Positions 1 to 8,459 of a stretch of DNA of 64,000 bases are shown piece by piece (positions within the stretch are counted from its first letter, which is position 1; every line of letters starts with the position of its first letter). Both the position numbers and the translations under genes were made by a program. The notes beneath the pieces were generated by a model, which worked only from the letters and a program-made list of their open reading frames with translations, had not been told where the DNA came from and did no database searches. The stretch comes from Pelagibacteraceae bacterium AG-359-O02 (GTDB lineage: Bacteria > Pseudomonadota > Alphaproteobacteria > Pelagibacterales > Pelagibacteraceae), in assembly GCA_003280485.1 (NCBI GenBank), contig QCEU01000002.1, forward strand, positions 62,001 through 126,000, read 5' to 3'.

Positions 1-236
1 TTTTTAAAAATTAGAACAGTTCTTTCTTTGCCATTTTTTAATAGTTCAGCTTCAACTTTCGCACCATCTACAGTTGGTGCACCTAATTCAATGCTCTTAT
101 CATCTCCATAAGCTAAAATTTCATTAAATTCCACTTTAGTGGCTGGATTTGACTCAGCTAATTTTTCTATTTTAATTATTTCACCAGCTGAGACTTTGTA
201 CTGTTTTCCACCTGTTTGTATAACTGCGTATGACAT
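1..236 (-). CDS. rplU: 50S ribosomal protein L21 (partial, C-terminus off the window)
   Basis: I translated this from the complementary strand; it begins MSYAVIQTGGKQYKV, the hallmark N-terminus of L21, and continues with the KVEFNEILAYGDD and GAPTVDGAKVEAE segments typical of the family. L21 binds 23S rRNA in the large ribosomal subunit. About 78 of roughly 100 residues are present, and the reading frame stays open to the left edge. The start is the ATG complementary to 234-236, with a GGGTCG stretch a few bases upstream. A good sigma-70-like promoter lies just before it, so it is probably transcribed separately from gloB upstream, although both read leftward. Confidence 0.95.
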   Translation of the reverse strand, partial: MSYAVIQTGGKQYKVSAGEIIKIEKLAESNPATKVEFNEILAYGDDKSIELGAPTVDGAKVEAELLKNGKERTVLIFK

Positions 237-263
237 TAACGACCCTAATTTTTAATTATCAGC

Positions 264-291
264 AATATAGTCAGGGCCTTATTTTAGTCAA
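264..291 (-). promoter_or_regulatory. Sigma-70-type promoter for rplU
   Basis: On the minus strand TTGACT (286-291) is followed after 16 bases by TATATT (264-269), about 28 bases before the rplU ATG. Both boxes are close to consensus and fall in the only gap between gloB and rplU. This is a prediction from sequence alone. Confidence 0.6.
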
Positions 292-301
292 GCTGAATAA
301 C

Positions 302-1021
302 CTAGAAATTATCCTTTAAATCTCTCAATTTTGAGAAGTTTTCAACATTTTTTGATCTTAAAAAAATATTAGTTTGTAGCTCTTCTTCAAGTGTCGATGG
401 AATAGTTGGCTGGCCTTTGGCCAGACGATTTTTTATAAACTCAATTTTCGAAATTAAAGCTTTATTTTCTGGATCGTGTTTTAGGCAAAAATCTGAATTT
501 TTTAATGTATATTCATGTCCACAATAAATTTCTGTCTCAATTGGTAAATTCTTTAACAACTGCAAAGAATTAAACATCTGTTCATGAGTGCCCTCAAACA
601 CTCTTCCACAACCTAATGAAAATAATGTATCTCCAGAAAATAATGCATTTTCATTAAAAAAATAGAAACATATATGGCCTGAAGTATGCCCTGGAATATG
701 AAAAACTTTTGCTTCAAATATACCGTCTTTCCAAGTTTCATCATTTTTTAAAGATATATCTATTTCAGGTATTCTATGTTTATCCTTATTAAAACCTATA
801 ACCTTAGCATTATATAATTGCTTGAGCTCTTTATTGCCTCCAACGTGATCATAATGATGGTGAGTATTCATTATGAATCTTAATTTTAGATTAAGACTTT
901 CAATCTTATTTATAATAGGCTCTGCTTCACTAGGATCAATTACAATGGTAGACTTTGTTAACTCATCAATTAATAAATATGAAAAATTATCTTCTAAACA
1001 TTTTACAATTTCTATTTTCAT
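302..1021 (-). CDS. gloB: Hydroxyacylglutathione hydrolase (glyoxalase II)
   Basis: This metallo-beta-lactamase-fold enzyme hydrolyses S-lactoylglutathione to lactate and glutathione, the second step of cytosolic methylglyoxal detoxification. The dinuclear metal site is visible: THHHYDH at residues 53-59 (H54, H56, D58, H59), GHTSGH around H112, FSGDTLF with D131, and CGHEYT with H169. The C-terminal substrate-binding region is present, ending in FLRSKNVENFSKLRDLKDNF, where the RS/R pattern is typical of GloB. The length of 239 residues is slightly short for the family but complete. The start ATG lies one base from the metW stop on the same strand, so it is probably co-transcribed with metX-metW upstream. 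Confidence 0.93.
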   Translation of the reverse strand: MKIEIVKCLEDNFSYLLIDELTKSTIVIDPSEAEPIINKIESLNLKLRFIMNTHHHYDHVGGNKELKQLYNAKVIGFNKDKHRIPEIDISLKNDETWKDGIFEAKVFHIPGHTSGHICFYFFNENALFSGDTLFSLGCGRVFEGTHEQMFNSLQLLKNLPIETEIYCGHEYTLKNSDFCLKHDPENKALISKIEFIKNRLAKGQPTIPSTLEEELQTNIFLRSKNVENFSKLRDLKDNF

Positions 1022-1022
1022 T

Positions 1023-1619
1023 TTACTTTTCTAACAAAAAAATACCTAATTCAGATATTAGGTTTTTATATTTTAAATTTGAAGTTGTAATATTTGAAAT
1101 TTTCTCTCCATTTAAAGAAATTGATTTATAAATATTGACTCTTTTGTTGTTACAAAAATTAAAAAAGTCTTGAATTGTACACATATGAAGGTTGGGAGTA
1201 TTATACCATTGATAAGGTAAATATTTTGTAACTGGCATTTCTCCTTTTAATAGCAAATCTAATCTAACTTTCCAATGTCCAAAATTTGGAATTGTAACAA
1301 TTACCTTTTTTCCTACTCGTAATAAATTTTCAATAACATTTTCTGGGCTCATAAATGCTTGAAGAGTTTGACTTAATATTACGTAATCAAATGATAAATC
1401 TGGAAATTGCTTTAAATCATTCTCTGCGTTACCTTCAATAACAGCTAAACCTTTAGATAAACATTTTTTTACTTTTTCTTTAGAAATTTCAAGTCCTCTA
1501 ACATCTACCACTTTATTTTTTGATAGATATTCCATCAAAATTCCATCACCACATCCAACGTCCAAGACTCTTGATTTTTCCTCAATAAACTTAGAAATAA
1601 CTTTAAATTCTTCTTTCAT
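1023..1619 (-). CDS. metW: Methionine biosynthesis protein MetW
   Basis: This is a class I SAM-methyltransferase-fold protein of 198 residues with the glycine-rich motif VLDVGCGDG at 18-26. The segments [20 protein letters not shown] and [14 protein letters not shown] are characteristic of MetW. The family is found paired with MetX in proteobacteria and is thought to assist homoserine acylation; its exact biochemical role is less settled than that of MetX. Its ATG lies inside the 3' end of metX (17-nt overlap), so the two are translationally coupled and share control by the SAM-II element upstream of metX. It ends two bases before gloB. Confidence 0.93.
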   Translation of the reverse strand: MKEEFKVISKFIEEKSRVLDVGCGDGILMEYLSKNKVVDVRGLEISKEKVKKCLSKGLAVIEGNAENDLKQFPDLSFDYVILSQTLQAFMSPENVIENLLRVGKKVIVTIPNFGHWKVRLDLLLKGEMPVTKYLPYQWYNTPNLHMCTIQDFFNFCNNKRVNIYKSISLNGEKISNITTSNLKYKNLISELGIFLLEK

Positions 1620-2737
1620 TAATATTAGAATAAGTTGTATTTAAATAATTTTTAATAGTGCTTAAAAAATCTGGTACGTCTAACAAAAAGGAATCGTGAC
1701 CTTTGTCAGTTTTAATTTCTACAAAACCAACATCAGCACCAATTGCATTAAGCGCTATTACAATATCTTTATTCTCAGAGGTTGGGTATAACCAATCAGA
1801 AGTAAAGGAAATGACGAAAAATTTTGTTTTGGTATCTTTAAATGCTTTGGAAAGGTTTCCTCCAAATTGTTTAGTTAAATCAAAATAATCCATCGCTCTG
1901 GTGATATACAAATAACTATTTGCATCGAATCTATCTACAAATACAGAACCTTGATATCTCAGATAACTCTCAATTTGAAAGTCAGCATCAAATCCAAATT
2001 TTAAATCAGATCTTTCTTGAAGATTTCTTCCAAACTTTTCTTGTAAACCTTGTTTTGATAAATACGTGATATGAGCAGCCATCCTAGCAACAGCTAAACC
2101 TTTTTCTGGATTTGTTGATTTTTCATCATACAATCCCTCATTCCAATTGCTATCAGACATTATTGCTTGTCTTCCAAGTTCATTAAAAGCAATATTTTGA
2201 GCTGAATGACTAGCCGTACAAGCAATTGGTAAAGCTACTCTAGCCTTATTCGGAAAGTTCGATACGAATTGTAAAACTTGCATTCCACCCATGGAGCCGC
2301 CAGCAACTGCAAATAATTTTTCTATTTTTTAAGTAATCTAATAGATTGTATTGAGCATTAACCATGTCGTTAATTGTAATGACAGGAAAATTTGTACCTA
2401 TAGGTTTATTGGTCAAAGGATCAATAATTCCTGGTCCGTAGGATCCCATACATCCACCAATAACATTCGCACAGATAACAAAAAATTTATCAGTATCGAA
2501 TGCCTTACCTGGACCAACTGCATAGTTCCACCAACCCTCTTTTTTTGTAATTGGATTGATGCCTGAAGCATACTGGTCGCCAGTTAGAGCATGAAAAATT
2601 AATATAGCATTATCTTTCTTCTCATTAAGATTTCCATAGGTCTCATAAGCTAATGGAAAGTTAGAAATTTCTTTGCCACAATCAAGCTTGAGAGTTTCCT
2701 CAATAATTATATTTTTCATTTTATTTAAATTGCTCAT
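1603..2737 (-). pseudogene. metX: Homoserine O-acetyltransferase MetX, interrupted by one frameshift
   Basis: MetX acylates homoserine, the committed step of methionine synthesis. The gene lies in two frames. The first part (start 2737) carries the MetX N-terminus with ILIFHALTGDQYASG and VICANVIGGCMGSYGP. The second part carries [15 protein letters not shown] (nucleophile Ser in GGSMGG), [13 protein letters not shown] (Asp) and [11 protein letters not shown] (His), so the catalytic triad is otherwise intact. The frames join at a run of six T on the + strand (A6 in the gene) at 2325-2330; removing one base gives an uninterrupted ...[18 protein letters not shown]... protein of about 377 residues. 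No other damage is visible, so a homopolymer sequencing or assembly error, or a very recent mutation, is likely. It overlaps metW by 17 nt. Confidence 0.88.
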
Positions 2738-2769
2738 AAAAATTTTGCTGAAATGAATTGTGAGAAAAA

Positions 2770-2822
2770 AAACTTATTTAGCAGGTTTTTTAAAGCGCTC
2801 GCAATTCAGTTAAATCAGCGCA
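2770..2822 (-). promoter_or_regulatory. SAM-II riboswitch controlling metX-metW
   Basis: Read on the minus strand, the leader of metX contains GCGCTGATTTAAC, then TTGCGAGCGC, then a TTTAAA-rich linker and CTGCTAAATAAG. These are, in order, the conserved blocks of the SAM-II class: the GCGC stem strand with the UGAUUUAAC loop, the UUGC plus closing GCGC strand, and the 3' GCUAAA-AAG pseudoknot strand. SAM-II is an alphaproteobacterial SAM-binding pseudoknot normally found before metX/metA, and that is its position here. The aptamer starts at about the predicted transcription start. It ends about 35 nt before the metX ATG, so occlusion of the ribosome site on SAM binding is plausible. Called from memory of the consensus, not from a covariance search. 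Confidence 0.87.
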
Positions 2823-2829
2823 AAAAGCT

Positions 2830-2856
2830 TTTATAAGATAGCTTTTTAGATGTCAA
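2830..2856 (-). promoter_or_regulatory. Promoter of metX-metW
   Basis: On the minus strand TTGACA (2851-2856) and TATAAA (2830-2835) are 15 bases apart. That puts transcription start near 2822, exactly at the first stem of the SAM-II element. An 8-bp inverted repeat, AAAAAGCT at 2822-2829 and AGCTTTTT at 2840-2847, brackets the -10 box and could be an operator. Confidence 0.6.
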
Positions 2857-2920
2857 TTTTTTTAGAATTATTGATTGTATTATCTAATTATCTGACTATT
2901 TATTAGTAAAACTAAGCAGC

Positions 2921-4006
2921 ATGAATACTCCATTATTTAGAAAATTAAACCTAGAAGCCTATAAGCCTGGAAGATCATTCTTAAATAAAAAAAAAAGCAT
3001 AATAAAACTATCAGCTAATGAGTCAGCTTTAGGAATGAGCAAAAATGCTAATAAAGCAATAATAAAATCCAAAAATAATATATCAAAGTATCCAGATGGG
3101 AAATTTAAGAGATTAACATCCACGATTTCAAAAAAATATAATTGCAAGCAAAATCAAATTATCTGTGGTTCTGGATCTGATGAAATTATTCAAATGTTAT
3201 GCCAGTTATTTTTGAACAAAGGAGACGAAGTTGTTGTGCCAGAGTACAGTTTTTTAATGTACAGAATTTATGCAAAAATAGTAGGAGCAAAAGTTATATT
3301 TTCTAAAGAAAAAAATTTTAAAGTATCAAATGATGAAATTATAAAAAAAATAACTAAAAGAACTAAGATTGTATTTATAGCTAATCCAAATAATCCAACA
3401 GGCACATATATTTCTAAAAAACAACTGTTAGATCTTAGGAAGCGATTAAATAAAAAAATATTATTGGTGGTCGATGATGCTTATTTTGAATATATGTTAA
3501 ATAAGGATTATAGATCAGGTTTAGAGCTTTTTAAAAATAAAAATAATGTATTTATATTAAGAACTTTTTCAAAGATTTATGGTCTTGCATCTTTAAGAGT
3601 GGGATGGGGTTATGGAAGTAAAAAAATTATTGACGCATTATATAAAATTAAACCACCATTTAATGTTAATAAGATAGCACAGGAATGTGCAGTTGAATCT
3701 CTTAAAGATAAAAGTTTTATAAAAAAATCTGTAAAACATAATTTAGATTGGGCTAAAAAAATAAAAAAAATAATGAATTCTTATAATATTCTAACAAATG
3801 AAATTGGACCAAATTTTTTTCTTTTAGATTTTAAAAAATGTAAATTAACTGCAGGCTTTGTAGAGAGAAATCTTGAGAAATCAGGAATTATTCTTAGAGA
3901 GATGAATTCGTATGGTATTAAAAATTGTTTAAGACTTACAATTGGAAATGTGAGAGAAAATATACTTTTAATTAAGCAGATGAAAAAAATTTTTAAAAAT
4001 GTTTAA
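2921..4006 (+). CDS. hisC: Histidinol-phosphate aminotransferase family (HisC/aromatic aminotransferase)
   Basis: A 361-residue fold-type I PLP aminotransferase. The visible motifs are ANPNNPTGTY (154-163), VVDDAYFEY (183-191, PLP-contacting Asp and Tyr) and TFSKIYGLASLRVG (215-228) with the Schiff-base lysine K218. The arginine that binds substrate carboxylate sits in NCLRLTIG near the C-terminus. The family converts imidazole-acetol phosphate to histidinol phosphate, and many members also use aromatic 2-oxo acids. The gene overlaps tyrA by 8 nt and lies away from other his genes, so transamination in tyrosine/phenylalanine synthesis is a real alternative or an additional role. It is divergent from metX across a 183-bp regulatory gap. 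Confidence 0.88.
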   Translation: MNTPLFRKLNLEAYKPGRSFLNKKKSIIKLSANESALGMSKNANKAIIKSKNNISKYPDGKFKRLTSTISKKYNCKQNQIICGSGSDEIIQMLCQLFLNKGDEVVVPEYSFLMYRIYAKIVGAKVIFSKEKNFKVSNDEIIKKITKRTKIVFIANPNNPTGTYISKKQLLDLRKRLNKKILLVVDDAYFEYMLNKDYRSGLELFKNKNNVFILRTFSKIYGLASLRVGWGYGSKKIIDALYKIKPPFNVNKIAQECAVESLKDKSFIKKSVKHNLDWAKKIKKIMNSYNILTNEIGPNFFLLDFKKCKLTAGFVERNLEKSGIILREMNSYGIKNCLRLTIGNVRENILLIKQMKKIFKNV

Positions 4007-4769
4007 AAATATATTGATCGTTGGTTGTGGATTAATTGGGTCTTCAATTTTAAGAGCATCCATAAATAAAAAAACTTCTAAAAACTTTTTTGTTTATGAA
4101 AAATCAAAAAAAAATATCGTAGAAATTAAAAAAATAGATAAAAAAATAATTATTTTAAAAAAACTAGATAATAAAATTTCTGATATGGATTTTGTTATAA
4201 TTGCTACTCCGATGAGTCAGTATAAAAGAATTATTCCTCATTTAAATAAGCATTTAAGTAAAAAATCTTTAATTACAGATGTAGGTTCTACAAAGGAAAA
4301 TATTAGCAAATTAAAAAATAATAGCCTGTCAAAGTCACTTCACTGGATTATGAGTCATCCAATATCTGGATCCGAGGTAAGTGGACCAAAGTATGGAAGT
4401 AAAAGTCTGTTTATTAATAAATGGTGCATAGTTTTTAGTGACAAAAATAAAATAAAACAGAAAAAATTGGTTAATTTTTGGAAAAAAATTGGTTCAAAAG
4501 TAATAATTATGGATGAAAAAATACATGATAAGATATTTTCAATTACAAGTCATTTGCCCCATTTAATTGCTTACAATTTAATAAAGACTGCTCAAGATTT
4601 TCAAAAAACTCAAAAAAAAGATGTGATTAAATTCAGCGCAGGAGGATTAAGAGATTTTTCTAGGATTGCCGCATCAAATGAAATCATGTGGAGAGATATT
4701 TTTTTTAATAACAGAAAAAATGTTGTTAGTGCAATAAACTTATTTATCAAAAAACTTAAAATCTTTTAA
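3999..4769 (+). CDS. tyrA: Prephenate/arogenate dehydrogenase (C-terminus displaced by a frameshift)
   Basis: This NAD(P)-dependent enzyme of tyrosine biosynthesis oxidises prephenate or arogenate. The N-terminal Rossmann motif is GCGLIGSS (9-16). DVGSTK (94-99) and SHPISGSEVSGP (119-130, catalytic-type His120) are typical of the TyrA dimerisation/catalytic region, followed by TSHLPHLIAYNL and FSAGGLRDFSRIAAS. The open frame stops at 256 residues, about 40 short of alphaproteobacterial cyclohexadienyl dehydrogenases. The missing C-terminus is present directly downstream in another frame (separate entry). The start ATG overlaps the hisC stop by 8 nt. The frameshift most likely lies between the A6 run at 4749-4754 and the T4 run at 4762-4765. 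Confidence 0.9.
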   Translation: MFKNILIVGCGLIGSSILRASINKKTSKNFFVYEKSKKNIVEIKKIDKKIIILKKLDNKISDMDFVIIATPMSQYKRIIPHLNKHLSKKSLITDVGSTKENISKLKNNSLSKSLHWIMSHPISGSEVSGPKYGSKSLFINKWCIVFSDKNKIKQKKLVNFWKKIGSKVIIMDEKIHDKIFSITSHLPHLIAYNLIKTAQDFQKTQKKDVIKFSAGGLRDFSRIAASNEIMWRDIFFNNRKNVVSAINLFIKKLKIF

Positions 4770-4899
4770 AAAAAATATTGAAAATCTAGATGACAAAACT
4801 TTGAGAAAAAAATTGGTTAATTCAAAAAAAGTTAGACAGCAAATATTGAATTTAAAACAAGACATAGCAAAACCAGATTTTGGAAGAGATCAAAACTAA
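4770..4899 (+). other. Displaced C-terminal tail of tyrA
   Basis: Dropping one base in the A6 run at 4749-4754 (or the T run at 4762-4765) lets the reading frame continue through this stretch for about 43 residues, to a TAA at 4897-4899. The protein continues with NIENLDDKTLRKKL and KVRQQILNLKQDIAKPDFGR. The ending resembles the QDTAAPDFGR-type tail I recall from alphaproteobacterial cyclohexadienyl dehydrogenases, which argues that this is genuine tyrA sequence rather than a spacer. The restored protein would be about 299 residues and would end four bases inside the convergent NlpC/P60 gene. Confidence 0.75.
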
Positions 4900-5651
4900 A
4901 TTGATATAATTTTAATTACTTTTAAATTTGCAGTTTTTTCAATTAATTTAATGGTTTCTATTATTGGCATTATTATTACTTTTTTTCTTGGACCATATGC
5001 ATGAATTAATTTTTTTGTATTTAAACAAATGGCAACATGTCCTTTCCAAAAAATAATATCTCCTTTCTTAAAAACTCTTTTATTCCTAACACCCTTTTTG
5101 ATTCTAATTTGATCTTTTGTATCTCTAGGGAAGTATTTATGGTTATATTTATAAAAAATTTGGAGTAATGCTGAACAATCAATACCATCGAAAGTTTTAC
5201 CACCCCATTTATATTTAATATTTGAAAAAAGTTTTAATATTTTACTAAAATTATAATTTTTTTTATTTATAGTTTGTAATTCATTTAATTTTATCCATTT
5301 ATTTTTTTCAAACATTCCAAAATTATTTTTCTTAGTAACAATCTCAATTTCAGATGAAAATGGAAGGTATTTTTTTGTTAAAAATTTAATATTATTTTTT
5401 GGTTGATTGAAAATTTTCGATTTTAATATACTGACTTTGTGTGTTTTGTTTAAAACTTTATTAAATTTCTTGACCTTTATAAAGCCCAAGTAATTATCAA
5501 AATCAGCTTTAATCTTAAAAAAATCTTTTTTTTTTTCTATTATACTAAATTTTTCACCATATATTAATTGAGTACTTATATTTGATTTTTTTGAGGCCAA
5601 CTCATAAACATTTAAATAGGAACTCTTACAAAAATAGCTATTTTGCACCAA
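4896..5651 (-). CDS. NlpC/P60 family peptidoglycan endopeptidase with N-terminal SH3-like region
   Basis: A cysteine peptidase that cleaves peptide stems of peptidoglycan. The C-terminal NlpC/P60 domain (about 135-251) shows WGGKTFDGIDCSALLQ with nucleophile C159, KKGDIIFWKGHVAICL with H205, and LIHAYGP with H217. The N-terminal half (about 10-125) has short beta-rich repeats like bacterial SH3 domains, a common arrangement for alphaproteobacterial members. I see no clear signal peptide. The first start is a TTG at 5651, with a GTG at 5648; either overlaps the end of the AmpG-type gene, implying translational coupling. The pairing with a muropeptide permease suggests that it trims imported muropeptides in the cytoplasm, which would explain the missing export signal. 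Confidence 0.83.
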   Translation of the reverse strand: MVQNSYFCKSSYLNVYELASKKSNISTQLIYGEKFSIIEKKKDFFKIKADFDNYLGFIKVKKFNKVLNKTHKVSILKSKIFNQPKNNIKFLTKKYLPFSSEIEIVTKKNNFGMFEKNKWIKLNELQTINKKNYNFSKILKLFSNIKYKWGGKTFDGIDCSALLQIFYKYNHKYFPRDTKDQIRIKKGVRNKRVFKKGDIIFWKGHVAICLNTKKLIHAYGPRKKVIIMPIIETIKLIEKTANLKVIKIISI

Positions 5652-7011
5652 TTTTTACTTTATTCCTTATAAACCATAGACAAATTAATGATGGAATAAC
5701 CATTACAGTTGTTATTATAAAAAATGTACCCCAGTCCCCATTTAGCCAATCTACTAACGCACCCGACGAAGATGCAAGAGTAGTTCTTCCAGCAGTTCCT
5801 ATAGATGCTAATAATGCATATTGAGTTGCAGTATAAGTCCTATCTACTAATAAAGAGATAAACGCAACAAATGCTACTGTTGCAAATGCAGCTGTTATAT
5901 CATCAGCTATTACTGCTATAGCGAATAATAATTCTGATTTACCCGTCCAGGCTAATAAAGCAAAAAGTAAATTAGTTACTGCCATCAAACCTCCAGCAAA
6001 AAACATGGTTTTAACTGTCCCAGCTCTCATAGCCATCACACCACCTATTAAAGTGAAAACTACAGTTGTAATCCATCCTAATCCCTTAGAGTAAATTGCT
6101 ATTTGTCCTTTCGAAAAACCAATTTCCTTGTAAAAAACAATCGACATACGCCCGAGAAATGCTTCACCAATTTTAAACAGGAATACAAATCCCAATATTC
6201 CTGCTGCAATAGCAAATCCATTTTTTTTGAAAAAACTTATTATTGGTCCTCCAATAGTACCTGTAATATAGGCAATAAAGTTTGTTAAAATATTATTTGA
6301 TCCAAGCTTATCTCTAATTATTTGATCTGTTGCTTTTTGATTATTAACTCTATTCATATCAATTGTTTCGTGAACAAACATCAAACCTATATTCATCAAA
6401 ATAATCAAGATACCCAAAACTAAAAAAGTAGCCTGCCAATAATCTGCTACGCCCATGTTTTCAAAAAATTCTGCAGTAAATAATGCTACCACACCCCCTA
6501 ATTTATATCCTGTCCACCATCCAACAACTGCCATAGCAGCTCCTGCAGCCATAGATTTTCCCTCATTTGAATTAATCTGTTCTATTCTTAGTGCATCAAC
6601 AGTAATATCTTGAGTAGCAGAAGCAATAGCAATTACTAATCCAACACTGATTAAGAGTGCTAAGTTTTGAGTAGGATTTATAAAACTCCAAACTACTAAG
6701 CTTAGTAAAATAATTAATTGCATTAATACAATCCATCCACGTCTATGCCCTAATTTTTTTGTTAAAAAAGGAATTTGTACTCTGTCAATTATAGGAGCCC
6801 ATAAATAATTAAAGGCATACACTCCAAATATTAATCCTGCCCAACCAATTGTTGATCTACTTAATCCCTCTTCCTTAAGCCAAAGACTTAAGCTACTTGC
6901 GATTAATACCCATGGAAAACCACTTATTGCTCCTAGAAGCAATATTCTTAACATCCTTATATCTCTATAAACTAATAATGAGTCAACCCAGCTTTGCTTT
7001 GTTTCAGACAT
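5638..7011 (-). CDS. ampG: AmpG-type muropeptide permease (MFS)
   Basis: An integral inner-membrane major facilitator protein of about 457 residues and 12 predicted membrane segments. The N-terminal part is AmpG-like: LLGAISGFPWVLIASSLSLW, FGVYAFNYLWAPIIDR, and SATQDITVDALRIE (acidic QDI-DA loop). AmpG brings anhydromuropeptides back into the cytoplasm for recycling. An in-frame TTG at 7026 would add five residues, but the ATG at 7011 is preferred: it follows GGAG by 8 bases and overlaps the trkH stop as TAATG. The gene is followed by an overlapping NlpC/P60 endopeptidase; amgK and murU, two later steps of muramic acid recycling, are elsewhere in the window. Confidence 0.85.
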   Translation of the reverse strand: MSETKQSWVDSLLVYRDIRMLRILLLGAISGFPWVLIASSLSLWLKEEGLSRSTIGWAGLIFGVYAFNYLWAPIIDRVQIPFLTKKLGHRRGWIVLMQLIILLSLVVWSFINPTQNLALLISVGLVIAIASATQDITVDALRIEQINSNEGKSMAAGAAMAVVGWWTGYKLGGVVALFTAEFFENMGVADYWQATFLVLGILIILMNIGLMFVHETIDMNRVNNQKATDQIIRDKLGSNNILTNFIAYITGTIGGPIISFFKKNGFAIAAGILGFVFLFKIGEAFLGRMSIVFYKEIGFSKGQIAIYSKGLGWITTVVFTLIGGVMAMRAGTVKTMFFAGGLMAVTNLLFALLAWTGKSELLFAIAVIADDITAAFATVAFVAFISLLVDRTYTATQYALLASIGTAGRTTLASSSGALVDWLNGDWGTFFIITTVMVIPSLICLWFIRNKVKIGAK

Positions 7012-8459
7012 TAATATTTTCTCCAAAATGATGGAATAAACAATACTAATACAGCAAACAACTCTAATCTACCTAAAATCATCGCCAAACTTAAAATCCA
7101 TTTTGAAAAATCAGATAAATTGGAAAAATTACCATTTGGACCAATTATATCACCTAAACCTGGCCCCACATTTGATATCGATGTTGCAGCAGCAGATATT
7201 GAAGTTGTCAAATCTAAACCACTAGTTGATAAAAGAGCAGTTATAATAAAAAAAATTACAATATATAAAAATATAAAGGAAATAATTGATGCTAAAAACT
7301 TTTCATCAATATTACTATTTTCATATTTTATTTTAAATATACCTCTTGGATAAATTATTTTCTTTAATTGTACAGAAATAAACTGGAATAAAATTTGTAC
7401 CCTAAATATTTTAATCCCACAAGCTGTTGAGCCTGCACATCCACCGATAAACATAAGAATAAGAAAATAGATTAATGGGAATTGACCCCAATCACTAAAA
7501 TTTTGAGTTACATAACCAGTTCCAGTTAAAATTGATATTACATTAAATGCAACTGACCTAATACTGATATCAAAAAAACTTTGATTTTTTATAAGCAGAT
7601 ATAGATACATTAAAAGAATTGAAAAAAGGACAATCTTTATAAAAGTTTTTATTTGTGTATCGTTGAAAAATATTTTTTTGTCTCCATTTAAGTATTTGAT
7701 ATAGGCAATAAATGGAAGACTTCCTAAAATTATAAATATAATTGAAGTAAATTCAATAAGTGAACTATCAAAATATCCAATAGACTCATTATAATTTGAG
7801 AAACCCCCTGTTGCAATTGTTGTCATTGAGTGAACTATGCTATCAAAAAAGTTCATTCCAAATATTTTATAAAATAATGCACATATAAAAGTTAATCCTG
7901 AGTATACCAAGATCAGTCTCAATGCTATTTCTTTTGATCTAGGTAAAATTTTTTCTGGAGTATCGCTTGTAGATATAATGAACAGCTGCATTCCACCAAT
8001 ATTCATAAGCGGCATTAAAGTAATTGCCATAATGATAATACCAATTCCACCTAACCACTGTAGCATTCCCCTCCATAGCAATATGCCTTTGGGGGTCTCA
8101 TTTAAATTGGTGATTATAGTTGATCCAGTTGTAGTAATACCCGACATACTCTCAAAAAAAGCGTCTGTAGCACTTAAATTTATTTCAGAAAATATAAATG
8201 GAAGTGAACCAAAAATAGCAATACTCAACCAAGATAACGCTGTTAAAAGAAAAGCCTGAGGTAAGCTAATATTTTTATCATGATCTAAATTTGATAATAA
8301 AAAGAGAATTCCAAATATAACAGTTATTATTCCAGAACTAATAAAACTAGAATCAAATTCATCATAAAAAAACTGCGTTAAAACTGGCGCAATCATCGAT
8401 AAACCTAAAATAATTTGTAAAATTCCTAGTGTAAAAAAAACTGTTTTATAATTGGACAT
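7011..8459 (-). CDS. trkH: TrkH family potassium uptake protein
   Basis: A 482-residue membrane subunit of the Trk/Ktr potassium uptake system. The four pseudo-repeated P-loops are visible: ESMSGITTTGSTII, HSMTTIATGGFSNYNES, SILTGTGYVTQNFSDWG and TSISNVGPGLG, each with the central Gly that takes part in K+ selectivity. The C-terminal LAMILGRLELFAVLVLFIPSFW is a strong family signature. No TrkA regulatory subunit is next to it. The start region carries a 13-nt tandem duplication that creates an out-of-frame upstream ATG (see findings). The gene stop overlaps the AmpG start. Confidence 0.92.
   Translation of the reverse strand: MSNYKTVFFTLGILQIILGLSMIAPVLTQFFYDEFDSSFISSGIITVIFGILFLLSNLDHDKNISLPQAFLLTALSWLSIAIFGSLPFIFSEINLSATDAFFESMSGITTTGSTIITNLNETPKGILLWRGMLQWLGGIGIIIMAITLMPLMNIGGMQLFIISTSDTPEKILPRSKEIALRLILVYSGLTFICALFYKIFGMNFFDSIVHSMTTIATGGFSNYNESIGYFDSSLIEFTSIIFIILGSLPFIAYIKYLNGDKKIFFNDTQIKTFIKIVLFSILLMYLYLLIKNQSFFDISIRSVAFNVISILTGTGYVTQNFSDWGQFPLIYFLILMFIGGCAGSTACGIKIFRVQILFQFISVQLKKIIYPRGIFKIKYENSNIDEKFLASIISFIFLYIVIFFIITALLSTSGLDLTTSISAAATSISNVGPGLGDIIGPNGNFSNLSDFSKWILSLAMILGRLELFAVLVLFIPSFWRKY

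Noticed and set aside
2325..2330. Programmed ribosomal frameshift in metX
   Set aside because: A +1 shift is needed, and the A AAA AAT context does not fit a known +1 site; a -1 slip there would meet a TAG stop. An indel is simpler.
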